This document shows positions 8,395-18,642 of a DNA stretch of 64,000 nucleotides, piece by piece. The notes under the pieces are model-generated. The model saw only the letters and a program-made list of their open reading frames with translations. It did no database searches and had not been told where the DNA came from. The DNA lies in contig NZ_CP157794.1 of the NCBI RefSeq assembly GCF_040111675.1, positions 5,061,501-5,125,500 on the forward strand. Reading direction: 5' to 3'. The stretch's first letter is position 1, and each line of letters starts with the position of its first letter. Source of the stretch: Salinarimonas sp. (GTDB lineage Bacteria; Pseudomonadota; Alphaproteobacteria; Rhizobiales; Beijerinckiaceae). The position numbers and the translations under genes are program-made.

Positions 8395-9351
8395 CTACAC
8401 CCGCTCGATGATCTTCTCGCCGAACAGGCCCTGCGGCCGGAACAGCAGGAAGATCAGCGCGATGACGTAGGCGAACCAGCTCTCGATGCCGCCGCCGATC
8501 ACCGGGCCCCAGTAGAACTCGCCGAGCTTCTCCCCGATGCCGATGATCAGCCCGCCGACGATGGCGCCGGGGATCGAGGTGAAGCCGCCGAGGATCAGCA
8601 CCGGAAGCGCCTTGAGCGCGATGATCTGCAGCGCGAAGGACACGTCCGAGCGCGCGCCCCACATGATGCCCGTCACCAGCGCCACGATGCCGGCCGCGAA
8701 CCAGACGATGACCCAGATCTGGTTCAAGGAGATGCCGACCGACAGCGCCGCCTTGTGGCTGTCCGCCACCGCGCGCAGGGCCCGGCCGATGCGCGTCTTC
8801 GAGAAGAACACGCCGAGCGTCGCGATCATGATCGAGGCGATCACGGCCGCGGCGATGTCGAGGTGCTGGATGCGCACGTAGCCGCCGGCGAAGTCGAAGT
8901 CGCTGGCGCCGGTGGGCAGCATCAGCTCCTCCGTGATCATCACCTTCGGCTCGCCGCCGAAGACCAGCTCGCCGAAGCCGATGAGGAAGTAGGTCAGCCC
9001 GAAGGTCGCCATGAACAGGATGATGTCCGGCTGGTTCACGAGCGGGCGCAGCACCACGCGCTCCACCGTGAAGGCGAGGACGAACATCACCCCGATCGCC
9101 AGGATCAGCGCGAGGAAGGCCGGCACGCCCATGGCGTAGAAGCCCACCAGCGTCAGCGCGGCGAACACGACCATGATGCCCTGGGCGAAGTTGAACACGC
9201 CGGACGCCTTGAAGATCAGGACGAAGCCGAGCGCGATGAGCGCGTAGAGCACGCCCGAGACGAAGCCCTCCCAGAGCGTCTGCACCAGGAGGTCGGGCAT
9301 CTCGACCATGAGCGCGAAAGGCTCGACGAAGATCTGTGCGAGGAGGTCCAT
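8395..9351 (-). CDS. ABC transporter permease, LivH type
   Basis: A 318-residue inner-membrane permease, partner of the LivM-type protein. The motif YALIALGFVLIFKASGVFNFAQG is the standard LivH first-loop signature, and the loop KTRIGRALRAVADSHKAALSVGI corresponds to the ATPase-contact helix. Eight or so membrane segments are visible across the protein. It follows livG by 16 bases and precedes livM by 70 bases in the same operon. Confidence 0.94.
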   Translation of the reverse strand: MDLLAQIFVEPFALMVEMPDLLVQTLWEGFVSGVLYALIALGFVLIFKASGVFNFAQGIMVVFAALTLVGFYAMGVPAFLALILAIGVMFVLAFTVERVVLRPLVNQPDIILFMATFGLTYFLIGFGELVFGGEPKVMITEELMLPTGASDFDFAGGYVRIQHLDIAAAVIASIMIATLGVFFSKTRIGRALRAVADSHKAALSVGISLNQIWVIVWFAAGIVALVTGIMWGARSDVSFALQIIALKALPVLILGGFTSIPGAIVGGLIIGIGEKLGEFYWGPVIGGGIESWFAYVIALIFLLFRPQGLFGEKIIERV

Positions 9352-9367
9352 GGAAACGCGTCGCTCC

Positions 9368-10249
<882 letters not shown>

Positions 10250-10277
10250 CGGGCGATCTCCTGCATGTGAGCCCGTA

Positions 10278-12260
10278 TCATTCCGCCGCCTCCTTCATCA
10301 CGCCGGCGCCCTCGACCGGATACACCGTCATGTCGCGGATCTTCACGCGGGCGGCGATGACGCCCTTGCGGCCGTCCTCGAAGGTGACCTCGGTCCTGAT
10401 GTCGGCCTCGGCGGAGCCGTCGTAGAGCGCGTCGATGAGGGGCTGGTAGCGCTCTGCGATGAAGCCGCGGCGCACCTTCTGGGTGCGGGTGAGCTCGCCG
10501 TCGTCGGCGTCGAGCTCCTTGTGCAGGATCAGGAAGCGCTTGATCTGCGCGCCGCCCATCATCGGCTCGGCGGCCAGCGACCGGTTCACCTCGTCGACGT
10601 GGCCGGCGATCATCTCGTAGACCTGCGGGTGCTGCGCCAGCTCCTGGTAGGAGGCGTAGATCACGTTGTTGCGCTCGGCCCAGTTCCCCACCGCGGTCAG
10701 GTCGATGTTGACGAAGGCCGCCACGTGGTCGCGCCCGTGGCCGTAGGCGACGGCCTCCTTGATGTTGGGGTAGAACTTGAGCTTGTTCTCGACGTATTTC
10801 GGCGGGAACAGCGAGCCGTCGTTCAGCTTGCCGACGTCCTTGGCGCGATCGATGATCTTCAGGTGCCCGTTCTCGGCGAAGAAGCCCGCATCGCCCGAGC
10901 GCACGAAGCCGTCCGGCGTCTTGGTCTCGGCGGTCTTCTCCGGGTCCTTGTAATAGGCCTGGAAGACGCCGGGCGAGCGGAACAGCACCTCGCCGTTCTC
11001 GTCGATCTTGATCTCGACGCCGGGCACCGGGCGGCCCACGGTGTCGGCGTGGATCTCGCCGTCGGGCTGCATGGTGACGTAGACCGAGGCCTCGGTCTGG
11101 CCGTAGAGCTGCTTCAGGTTCACGCCGATCGAGCGGTAGAAGCGGAAGATCTCCGGCCCGATCGCCTCGCCGGCGGTGTAGCCGACCTTGATGTCGGTGA
11201 GGCCGAAGCGGTTGCGCAGGGGCGCGTAGACCAGGAAGTCGCCGAGCCCGTAGATCAGCCGGTCCATGCCGCCGACGTCCGCGCCGTTGAGGATCCTCTC
11301 GCCGACCTTGTTCGCGTGATCGATGAAGTACTTGAACATCCGCCGCTTGAGCGCGCTCGCGTCCTCCATGCGCACCATGGTGAGGGTGAGCATGTTCTCG
11401 AACACGCGCGGCGGCGCGAAAGCGTAGGTGGTGCCGATCTCGCGCCGGTCCTCGACCACGGTGTCCGGGCTCTCGGGGCAGTTGACGCACAGCCCCGCCA
11501 GGATCGCCTGGGCGTAGGAGAAGATGTGGTCGCCCACCCAGGCGAGCGGCAGGTAGGCGATGATCTCGTCGCTCTCGTCGAGCTTGTCGAAGTCGCAGCC
11601 CATCTTGGCGGCGGCGAGGACGTTGTCGTGGGTGAGCATCACCCCCTTCGGCCGGCCCGTCGTGCCGGACGTGTAGAGGATGATGGCGAGATCCTCGCCC
11701 TTGCCCGCCGCGAGCGCCCCGTCGATCACGGAGGCGATCTCGGCGTCGCGGGCGAGCCGCGCCTCGCCCTCGGCGATGAAGCCGTCGAGCGGATGCAGGC
11801 GGGAATGGTCGTAGTCGCGCAGGCCCCGCGGCTCGTCGTAGAGGATGTGGGAGAGCGTCGGCACCTGCTCGGCGACCGAGAGCAGCTTGTCGACCTGCTC
11901 CTGGTCCTGAACGACGGCGGTGACGACCTCGGCATGGGCGAGGACGTAGGCCATCTCCTCGGCGACCGAGTCGGCGTAGACGGGCACAGGGACCGCGCCG
12001 ATCCATTGCGCCGCCGCCATCGCCCAGTAGAGACGCGGCCGGTTGGCGCCGACGATCGCGACCTTGTCGCCCTTGCGCACGCCGAGACCGTGCAGCCCGG
12101 CCGCGAAGCCGCGCACGGAATCGTGCACGCGCTTCCAGTCCCAGGACTGCCAGATGCCCAGATCCTTGTGACGGAAGGCGATGCGGTTCGGGCGAACGCG
12201 GAGGTTGCGCGCGATCAGCTTCGGAAACGTGTCCTCGCGCGCGGCGTCGGCCGTCGTCAA
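10278..12260 (-). CDS. AMP-forming acyl-CoA synthetase (long-chain fatty-acid-CoA ligase-like)
   Basis: A 660-residue adenylate-forming ligase that activates a carboxylic acid with ATP and CoA. The P-loop-like motif AIILYTSGTTGRPKGVMLTH is intact, as are YGQTEASVYVTMQ and the hinge region RSGDAGFFAENGHLKIIDRAKD. The length and the late LNDGSLFPPKYVENKLKFY block place it with long-chain (FadD15/AMP-binding) enzymes. The start is a TTG at 12260 preceded by GGGAGAGG at good spacing. It heads the transporter operon, suggesting that the imported acid is trapped as its CoA ester. Confidence 0.92.
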   Translation of the reverse strand: MTTADAAREDTFPKLIARNLRVRPNRIAFRHKDLGIWQSWDWKRVHDSVRGFAAGLHGLGVRKGDKVAIVGANRPRLYWAMAAAQWIGAVPVPVYADSVAEEMAYVLAHAEVVTAVVQDQEQVDKLLSVAEQVPTLSHILYDEPRGLRDYDHSRLHPLDGFIAEGEARLARDAEIASVIDGALAAGKGEDLAIILYTSGTTGRPKGVMLTHDNVLAAAKMGCDFDKLDESDEIIAYLPLAWVGDHIFSYAQAILAGLCVNCPESPDTVVEDRREIGTTYAFAPPRVFENMLTLTMVRMEDASALKRRMFKYFIDHANKVGERILNGADVGGMDRLIYGLGDFLVYAPLRNRFGLTDIKVGYTAGEAIGPEIFRFYRSIGVNLKQLYGQTEASVYVTMQPDGEIHADTVGRPVPGVEIKIDENGEVLFRSPGVFQAYYKDPEKTAETKTPDGFVRSGDAGFFAENGHLKIIDRAKDVGKLNDGSLFPPKYVENKLKFYPNIKEAVAYGHGRDHVAAFVNIDLTAVGNWAERNNVIYASYQELAQHPQVYEMIAGHVDEVNRSLAAEPMMGGAQIKRFLILHKELDADDGELTRTQKVRRGFIAERYQPLIDALYDGSAEADIRTEVTFEDGRKGVIAARVKIRDMTVYPVEGAGVMKEAAE

Positions 12261-12399
12261 GGGCCTCTCCCTCTGTGGTCGCCCGATCGGCCGCGCCGGT
12301 CTCGAGCGAGTGTTCCCTCACCGGACGCGCGGTTTTACCGCGTTCTATCCGTTACCGGCCAGCCTCGCCGGGCGTTTGGACCCCGTTTCGACGCTGGCC

Positions 12400-15300
12400 A
12401 TGGGTATTTGTCACGACACGGCGAAGGCGGGCAAGACCCTACTTTCTGATGAGACGTCGCGCCGCGCCGCCGCTTTTGACGTTGTCAATCGCGACCCGGC
12501 CCCGCACAGTGCCGCGGGGCGCGGGACGCGAGGATCACGGGGAAGAGGCTTGGGCGCGACCTTCGGCGCGAAACGACAGGGGCGTCCGCTCGTCTGGCAT
12601 CTCGCCGTGTTCGCCGCGGCTCTGGCGGCGCCGGTCTTCGTCTTCGTCGCCGTGCTCATGTGGCAGCTGGCGCAGGCGGAGCAGGCGCGCTACGAGCGCG
12701 AGGCGGCCGACCGCGCGAGCGAGATCGCAGCGGCGGTGGATCGCGAGCTCGCGGGGCTCGCAGCCGCGACGCGGGCGCTCGCCACGGATCCGGCTCTCGA
12801 CGAGGGCCGCCTCGACGCCTTCGCCCGGCGCGCCCGCATGGCGCTCGGGGCGGCCGAGGCGGACGTTCTCGTCACCACCCGCGAGGGCGTGCGCCTGCTC
12901 GACACGCGCCTGCCCGCGACCGCGCTTCCCGCGCCGCCGACCGAGGTCTATTCCTGGGAGCGGCTGTCCCCCGGCGGGGCCATCGTCTCCGATTTGATCG
13001 CCACCGAGCCGGACGCCCCCGGCGCGCCGGCCCATCCGCGCATCGCGGTCAGCGCCCGCTCGCTGATCGGGGACAGCACGCCGGTCCTCGTCAGCATCGC
13101 CGTGCCCGCGGGCAGCATCCTCTTCGAGCAGGAGATCGCGGCGCCCTTCGTCGCCTCCGTCTTCGACCGCCGCGCGGTGCTGCTGGCGCGCAGCGTCGAG
13201 CATCATCGCTATGTCGGCGTCCAGGCGTCGGAGGAGCTGCTCGCGCTGACGACGGGCGCGCGCGGCCACGTCATCAAGCCCAATTTCGACGGCGTGCCGA
13301 CGCTGGCCGGCTACGCGCGCACCCGGCTCGGCCAGTGGACCGTGCTCGCCATGGTGCCGGAGAGCGTCGCGCAGGCGGCCTCGCAGACCATGCTGGCGAC
13401 GCTCTCCGTCGTGGGTCTCGGGCTCGCGACGCTCTCGGCCGCCCTCGCGGCCCTGTTCGGCCGGCGCGCGGCCGCCGCGGTGCGGCGCGTGCGGCGCATG
13501 GCGCGCCTCGTCGGCCAGGGCGACACGCCGGACCCGGTCGTCACGCCGGTCCGCGAGGCGAACGAGGTGGGCGAAGCGCTCGCCCAGGCCGCGCGCGATC
13601 TCGCCGAGCGGCAAGCGGCGCTCGGCGAGAGCGAGCGCCGCTTGCGCGACACGCTCGACAACCTGATCGCGCTCGTCGGCGTGCTCGAGCCCGACGGGAC
13701 GCTGGTCGAGATCAACCGGGCCCCGCTGCGCGCCACGGGACGATCACGGGCCGACGTGATCGGTCGCGAGCTCTGGGACGCCTTTCCCTGGAGCGGCGAC
13801 GCGCGGGCGCGCGACGTCCTGCGGCGGATGGTGCGCGAGGCCGCCGCCGGGGCGACGCCGCGGATCGACCTCGCCGCGCCCCGCGGCGACGGCAGCCGCA
13901 TCGTGCTCGATCTCCAGATCGCGCCGCTGCGGGACGCCGGCGGCGCGATCGCGCGGCTCGTGGTCTCGGCGCTGGACATCACCGAGCGCGAGACGGCGAG
14001 CGCCTCCCTGCGCGAGAGCGAGGAGCGGCTGCGCCTCGCCGTCGAGGCCGGGCGGCTCGGCTCCTGGGACGTGGATCTCGCCACCGACCGCTGCCTGGTC
14101 TCGCCGCGCACCGCCGCCATCTTCGGCGTTCAGCCGCAGGACCTCGCGCTGCACGCCGACTGGCTCCAGTTCGTGCTCCCCGAGGATCGCGCCGTCGTAC
14201 AGGACGCCATGCGCGAGGCGATCGCGACGAACGCGCCCTACCGCGTCGTCTTCCGCGTGGTGCGTCCGTCCGGCGAGATCCGCTTCGTCGCCTCGAGCGC
14301 GCTGATCAAGCGCGATCCCGCCGGGCGGGCGGCCCACGTCGTCGGCGTGCATCTCGACGTCACGGACGAGCGGCGGGCGGAGGAGGAGCTGCGCCGCGCC
14401 GTCGATCTGCTGACCGTCATCGGCGAGACCGCGCCCGACCCGATCTACGTGCGCGACGCGCAAGGCCGTTTCGCCTTCGCCAATCCGGCGCTCGGCCGCC
14501 TGCTCGGGACGGAGCCCTCGGCGCTGATCGGCGAGACCGGTCCCGGGGAGACGCCGGCGACCGAGCCCGCGGCGGAGGACGAGAGCCCGGACCAGGCCCG
14601 CGCGCCGAACCCGCGCATCGCCGGCTTCGCGGCCGACATGGCGGTGATCGCAGGGGGCGTCCCGCAGGTCGTCGAGGAGGACGCGACGCCCCCGCGCGAG
14701 CACCGGCGCACCTATCTCGTCTCGAAGACCCCGATGCGCGACGCCCGCGGGCGCGTATCCGGCCTCGTCTGCGTCGCCACCGACATCTCCGACCGCAAGC
14801 GCGCCGAGGAGCGTCAGGCGCTGATGGTGCGCGAGCTGCATCATCGCGTGAAGAACTCGCTCGCCACCGTCCAGGCCATCGCCAACGCCACCGCGCGCAC
14901 GGCGACGGACATCGCGGCGTTCCGCGAGGCCTTCAACGCGCGGATCATCTCGCTGGCGCGCACCCACACGCTGCTGACCGAGAACGCCTGGGGCGTGATC
15001 CCGCTGCGCGACCTGCTCGCGACCGAGCTCGCGCCCTACGAGACCGCCCCGGGCGGCCTGCGGCCCGGCGACGCCGAGGATGGGCGCCGCGTCTTCATGC
15101 AGGGGCCCGACGTGGCGCTGCCCTCCGACGTCGCCCTCTCCCTCGGCATGGCCGTGCACGAGCTCGCCACCAACGCCGTGAAGTACGGCGCGCTCTCCGC
15201 GCCGACCGGCACGCTCTCCGTGACCTGGTCGGTCGACACGCGCGACGGCCGCCGGGCGCTCCTGTTCTGGTGGGTCGAGCGCGGCGGCCCGGCGGTGTCC

Positions 15301-15465
15301 CCGCCGGCGCGCCAGGGTTTCGGCACGCGCCTCCTGCGGCACATGCTCGGCGGTCAGTTCAACTCGGACGTCGAGATGCGCTTCGATCCCGAAGGCGTGA
15401 CCTTCAGCCTCGAGGTGCCTCTCGTCGAGACCGCCCGGAGCGGCGGGCGCGCCGCCGCCGAATAG
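12400..15465 (+). CDS. membrane sensor histidine kinase, HWE family, with CACHE-like and three PAS domains
   Basis: A sensor kinase of about 1021 residues. A first membrane helix (WHLAVFAAALAAPVFVFV) near residue 68 and a second (TMLATLSVVGLGLATLSAAL) near 325 bracket an extracellular CACHE-like sensor. Three PAS repeats follow, ending in typical phrases such as VVSALDITERETA, VVGVHLDVTDERRAEEE and VCVATDISDRKRAEE. The kinase core has ELHHRVKNSLATVQAI (phospho-acceptor His), HELATNAVKYGAL and the W-x-E tryptophan motif in FWWVERGG, which define the HWE group. The start is uncertain: no strong ribosome site precedes the ATG at 12400, and a TTG near 12550 is possible. No response regulator gene is adjacent. 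Confidence 0.88.
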   Translation: MGICHDTAKAGKTLLSDETSRRAAAFDVVNRDPAPHSAAGRGTRGSRGRGLGATFGAKRQGRPLVWHLAVFAAALAAPVFVFVAVLMWQLAQAEQARYEREAADRASEIAAAVDRELAGLAAATRALATDPALDEGRLDAFARRARMALGAAEADVLVTTREGVRLLDTRLPATALPAPPTEVYSWERLSPGGAIVSDLIATEPDAPGAPAHPRIAVSARSLIGDSTPVLVSIAVPAGSILFEQEIAAPFVASVFDRRAVLLARSVEHHRYVGVQASEELLALTTGARGHVIKPNFDGVPTLAGYARTRLGQWTVLAMVPESVAQAASQTMLATLSVVGLGLATLSAALAALFGRRAAAAVRRVRRMARLVGQGDTPDPVVTPVREANEVGEALAQAARDLAERQAALGESERRLRDTLDNLIALVGVLEPDGTLVEINRAPLRATGRSRADVIGRELWDAFPWSGDARARDVLRRMVREAAAGATPRIDLAAPRGDGSRIVLDLQIAPLRDAGGAIARLVVSALDITERETASASLRESEERLRLAVEAGRLGSWDVDLATDRCLVSPRTAAIFGVQPQDLALHADWLQFVLPEDRAVVQDAMREAIATNAPYRVVFRVVRPSGEIRFVASSALIKRDPAGRAAHVVGVHLDVTDERRAEEELRRAVDLLTVIGETAPDPIYVRDAQGRFAFANPALGRLLGTEPSALIGETGPGETPATEPAAEDESPDQARAPNPRIAGFAADMAVIAGGVPQVVEEDATPPREHRRTYLVSKTPMRDARGRVSGLVCVATDISDRKRAEERQALMVRELHHRVKNSLATVQAIANATARTATDIAAFREAFNARIISLARTHTLLTENAWGVIPLRDLLATELAPYETAPGGLRPGDAEDGRRVFMQGPDVALPSDVALSLGMAVHELATNAVKYGALSAPTGTLSVTWSVDTRDGRRALLFWWVERGGPAVSPPARQGFGTRLLRHMLGGQFNSDVEMRFDPEGVTFSLEVPLVETARSGGRAAAE

Positions 15466-15477
15466 GCGCGCGCGCCC

Positions 15478-15690
15478 TCAGGCGTGGGTGTGGCTGCCCC
15501 GGCCGTCCCGCAGGATGGCCTTGGCGATCAGCCAGCTCGCGGGGACCGCCGCCAGCACGCCGAGCGCCGAGGCGACGACGATCGGCGTCGCGCTGTCGAG
15601 CGCCATGTTCGCCGTGAGCACGCCGATGACGAGCGTGCCCGCGAACGTCGGGGCGACGAGGATGAAGATCAGCACGGCGAGCTTGAGCAT
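15478..15690 (-). CDS. small two-helix membrane protein
   Basis: A 70-residue protein with two hydrophobic helices: one from MLKLAVLIFILVAPTFAG through LVIGVLTANM, and a second in IVVASALGVLAAVPASWLIA, then a short basic, His-containing tail. The ATG at 15690 is chosen over an upstream start because AGGAGAGG lies just ahead of it. Small proteins of this layout occur widely in alphaproteobacteria and are often mislabelled as CTP synthetase; no enzyme domain is present. It is convergent with the histidine kinase, 12 bases from its stop. Function unknown. Confidence 0.72.
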   Translation of the reverse strand: MLKLAVLIFILVAPTFAGTLVIGVLTANMALDSATPIVVASALGVLAAVPASWLIAKAILRDGRGSHTHA

Positions 15691-15828
15691 GGGTCCTCTC
15701 CTGGACGCGCGGGGCCTCCCGCGAACGAGCGTGGCCGGACCATGGCCGCATCGGCCGCATCGCGCGTTGAGCTGGATCAAGCCCGCCGGGGCGATTGCGG
15801 CGGGCGTTAATGGTAAAAGCTCAAGAAG

Positions 15829-15891
15829 CGTTTAGGTAAACGCCGAGAGTTACGGTGAAAATCCAGTAAAATACCAGGTGGAATTACCACG
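15829..15891. promoter_or_regulatory. AT-richer leader with two dyads upstream of the DUF2865 gene
   Basis: The stretch is less GC-rich than its surroundings. It contains a perfect dyad CGTTTA-GG-TAAACG at 15829-15842 and a second, GTGG-AATTA-CCAC, at 15878-15890. These could be operator or promoter elements of the secreted DUF2865 gene starting at 15944. No clear -35/-10 pair was assigned. Confidence 0.35.
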
Positions 15892-15943
15892 TGGAAAGAC
15901 GTGGCCCGCGATCGTCGACCCGTTGATCGATGGAGGGGCGACG

Positions 15944-16834
15944 ATGCCGGCGCGACGCGATGCGCGCATGACGATCCGAGCGCGACACGCGCTGCTCGCC
16001 GCAGCGCTCGTGCTCGCCGCGCCCGGTGCGGCGACGGCGGAGCCGGTCCGCGTCGCGGATCTGGGCGGCGGATTCATCGAGTTCCTGCTGGGCGGCGCGC
16101 GGGCGCCCGCACCGCGGGTCGAGCGGGCGCCGCGGGCCGAGCCCGCGCCGCGCCGGGCCGCTCGGCCGATGCCGATCGCGCCGCGGCGACAGCCGCAGGC
16201 GCCCGTTGCGTCGATGCCGGCGGCCTGGGGCGTGAGCTATTGCGTGCGCCGCTGCGACGGCTACGCCTTCCCCCTCGGGACCATGCGCGGGCGCGGCGAC
16301 GCCGCGGCCCACGCCCGCGGCTGCGCCGCCGCCTGCCCCGGCGCGGCGACGGAGCTCTACGTCGGCTCGCGCGCCGGCGGATTCGCAAAGGCCCGCGCGG
16401 TCGCGACCGGAGCGCCCTACGGCGTGCATCCGGCGGCCTTCCGGCATCGGACCGAGCGGGTCGCCGGCTGCACCTGCGCCGCGCCCGATGCGGGTCCGGC
16501 GGCGCGCTGGGCGTCGGGCGACGCGACGCTGCGGCGCGGGGACGTGCTGGTGACGACGAACGGCGCGCTCGTCTTCGACGGCTCTCGCTTCGTCGACCCA
16601 GACGAGACGCGCGCCGCCTCGCCGGCCCTGCGCGGACGCATCGACGACAGGCTCGGGCTCACCGCCCGGGCCGAGCGCCTCGCCGCCTGGCGCCGCGCGC
16701 ATCCGCAGGCCGCGCTCCGTATCGACGCTGCCAGAGCCGCCGCCGCCCCGGCGACGCCGTTGCCGCCCTCGCGGCCCGGCGCGCACGAGAGCGCCGACGT
16801 CGCCTTCGCGGATTGGGGGCTGCGCCTGCGCTGA
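15944..16834 (+). CDS. DUF2865-family secreted protein
   Basis: A 296-residue exported protein. A signal peptide (HALLAAALVLAAPGAATA) is followed by an Arg/Pro/Ala-rich linker and then the cysteine-rich DUF2865 core: YCVRRCDGYAFPLG, HARGCAAACPGA and VAGCTCAAP supply at least seven cysteines likely to form disulfides. The C-terminal third, an Ala/Arg-rich helix, is low in complexity. The ATG at 15944 is chosen because GGAGGGG lies 5-6 bases ahead. The family is essentially confined to Hyphomicrobiales and has no known function; the cysteine pattern suggests a small disulfide-stabilised periplasmic domain. Confidence 0.78.
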   Translation: MPARRDARMTIRARHALLAAALVLAAPGAATAEPVRVADLGGGFIEFLLGGARAPAPRVERAPRAEPAPRRAARPMPIAPRRQPQAPVASMPAAWGVSYCVRRCDGYAFPLGTMRGRGDAAAHARGCAAACPGAATELYVGSRAGGFAKARAVATGAPYGVHPAAFRHRTERVAGCTCAAPDAGPAARWASGDATLRRGDVLVTTNGALVFDGSRFVDPDETRAASPALRGRIDDRLGLTARAERLAAWRRAHPQAALRIDAARAAAAPATPLPPSRPGAHESADVAFADWGLRLR

Positions 16835-16861
16835 CGCGGGAGCTCGGCCGGGCGCCGTTCG

Positions 16862-17644
16862 CTATCCCAGCGACGTGTCCAGGAAGGTCATCACGGCGAG
16901 CCCCACCATCAGCCCCGCGCTCGCGAGCCGCTCGTGGCCCGAGCGGTGCGTCTCGGGGATGATCTCGTGCGAGATCACGAACAGCATGGCGCCGGCGGCG
17001 AAGCCGAGGCCGATCGGCAGGAAGGGCTCGGACACGGATACGATGGTCACGCCCAGGAGCCCGGTCACGCCCTCCACCGCTCCGGTCGCCGTCGCGATGC
17101 CCAGCGCGGCCCGCCGCGAATAGCCGAGTCCGGCGAGCGCCAGCGCGACGGAGAGGCCCTCCGGCGCGTTCTGCAGGCCGATGGCGACGGCCAGCGGCAC
17201 GCCCTCCTCGATGGTCTCCCCGCCGAAGCCGACCCCCACCGCGAGCCCCTCGGGCAGGTTGTGCAGCGCGATGGCGACGACGAAGAGCCAGATGCGCGAG
17301 AGCTTCGCTCCCTGCGGCCCCTGCCGCCCGCCGATGAAGTGCTCGTGCGGGGCGTAATGGTTGAGGAGGTCGAGCGCCCAGGCGCCGGCGAGCACCGCCG
17401 CGACCACGATCGCCGCCGCGACGGCGGCGCCGACGCCGAAGATGCTCTGGCCGTACTCGATCCCCGGCCCGATCAACGAGAAGAACGAGGCGGCGAGCAT
17501 CACGCCCGCGGCGAAGCCGAGCGCCGCATCCTCGAGCCGCTTCGGCAGGCGCTTGACGAACAGCACCGGCACCGCGCCCAGTCCGGTGACGAGCCCCGCC
17601 GCCGTCGCCGCGCCGAAGCCGATCAGGATGGTGTTTCCGTCCAC
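16862..17644 (-). CDS. ZIP-family metal transporter (ZupT-like)
   Basis: A 260-residue inner-membrane transporter with about eight helices. The two metal-site motifs of bacterial ZIP proteins are present: HNLPEGLAVGVGFGG in helix 4 and LQNAPEGLSVALALA in helix 5, followed by ISHEIIPETHRSGHE. It should import zinc or another divalent metal. The HYAPHEHFIGGRQG loop between helices 3 and 4 is the usual His-containing segment. The start is a GTG at 17644. It stands alone, convergent with the DUF2865 gene; no Zur-like site was recognised upstream. Confidence 0.92.
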   Translation of the reverse strand: MDGNTILIGFGAATAAGLVTGLGAVPVLFVKRLPKRLEDAALGFAAGVMLAASFFSLIGPGIEYGQSIFGVGAAVAAAIVVAAVLAGAWALDLLNHYAPHEHFIGGRQGPQGAKLSRIWLFVVAIALHNLPEGLAVGVGFGGETIEEGVPLAVAIGLQNAPEGLSVALALAGLGYSRRAALGIATATGAVEGVTGLLGVTIVSVSEPFLPIGLGFAAGAMLFVISHEIIPETHRSGHERLASAGLMVGLAVMTFLDTSLG

Positions 17645-17722
17645 GCGTCGTCGCTCCCCCGATCGCGGTGCCGAGGGAGAGAACGGCGAAGCCGGGCGGA
17701 CGTTTCGGATTGCTCTCGAGGA

Positions 17723-18127
17723 CTAGGCCGGCGCTGCCAAGTGCGGCGTCATGGCCGCGATGAACTCGGCTTCTGTCCTCGAGCCCTCGATGACGGCGAT
17801 GACCAGATCCGCGATGCTCGGATCGTCGGGCGGCGCGACACGCCGCCCTTTGGAGCGCAGAAAGACGACGGAGGCTGTGAAGGCAGCGCGCTTGTTCCCT
17901 TGCGCGAACGGGTGGTTTGGTGCGATCCCGAAAAGCAGTCGCGCCGCGAGAACCGGCAGAGCGCGCTCGCCGGAATAGGCGAAGAGGTTGCGCGGGCTCG
18001 CGACCGCGCTCTCGAGCAGGGCGGGGCGAAGAAGGCCGAACGGCTCGCCTGTTCGCGCGACCTCGCGACGATTGATCTCGACGACGGTCGCCGCGGTCAG
18101 CCAGCCCGGTTCCACCTCACTCGGCAA
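17723..18127 (-). CDS. doc: Fic/Doc-family toxin (death-on-curing type)
   Basis: A 134-residue Doc-like protein of the Fic fold. The active-site motif reads HPFAQGNKRAA at residues 72-82: the catalytic His, the GNKR anion-binding loop and the Doc-type Lys are present, but the acidic residue normally before GN is Gln. Doc toxins phosphorylate elongation factor Tu. The reading frame opens with a TTG at 18127 that overlaps the antitoxin by 11 bases; a GTG at 18115 is an alternative start. The Gln substitution could change metal binding or activity. Confidence 0.87.
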   Translation of the reverse strand: MPSEVEPGWLTAATVVEINRREVARTGEPFGLLRPALLESAVASPRNLFAYSGERALPVLAARLLFGIAPNHPFAQGNKRAAFTASVVFLRSKGRRVAPPDDPSIADLVIAVIEGSRTEAEFIAAMTPHLAAPA

Positions 18128-18326
18128 GGCGAGCCCTGATTTTCGGAAAGTCGTCCATAGCCTGCTCGATCAGCGCCGAATAATCGACGTCGCGCCCCTC
18201 CTCCCGCTGCGCCTCGGCGCGGGCCGAGAGCGGCGCCTTCACGGTCGTCGGCTTGCGGAACCGCGCGCGGGCGCGCGCGGCCGGGGTGGGATTCCCGCCG
18301 TCGGGCCGTGCCGTCTCGCGCGCCAT
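18117..18326 (-). CDS. probable antitoxin partner of the Doc toxin
   Basis: A 69-residue basic protein upstream of and overlapping the Doc gene. The C-terminal part, VDYSALIEQAMDDFPKIRARLAE, is an amphipathic helix of the kind that blocks the Fic active site, while the N-terminus is Arg/Ala rich and shows no clear Phd-type DNA-binding domain. The ATG at 18326 is chosen by position; upstream frame would run into the tRNA gene. Assignment as antitoxin rests on position and size. It begins 138 bases from the 3' end of tRNA-Ala. Confidence 0.68.
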   Translation of the reverse strand: MARETARPDGGNPTPAARARARFRKPTTVKAPLSARAEAQREEGRDVDYSALIEQAMDDFPKIRARLAE

Positions 18327-18463
18327 GCTCGCCCCCGCAGGTCGATGTCGCGTCGTCGACCGTCCCACAATCGCCGCGTCTGTCCAGCGATCCGGGCTCC
18401 GAAACGCGGAAAGCCGCCTCGCGGCGGCTCTTCGGTACGGCGTCAGCCCTGCGTCTGGAAGAT

Positions 18464-18539
<76 letters not shown>

Positions 18540-18642
18540 ACTCTCGTCCCGCGGATTGGGTCCCGCGGGGTGGTCCGCGGCGGGGAGGTCGGTGTCGATC
18601 TCCCCGCGACGGAGCGCCTGTTTAGACGGTCCGGAGGGGATG

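Noticed and set aside
12181..12399. Histidine kinase start at 12181
   Set aside because: It would overlap the divergent acyl-CoA ligase start at 12260 and its ribosome site, and adds only Arg-rich, non-conserved residues.
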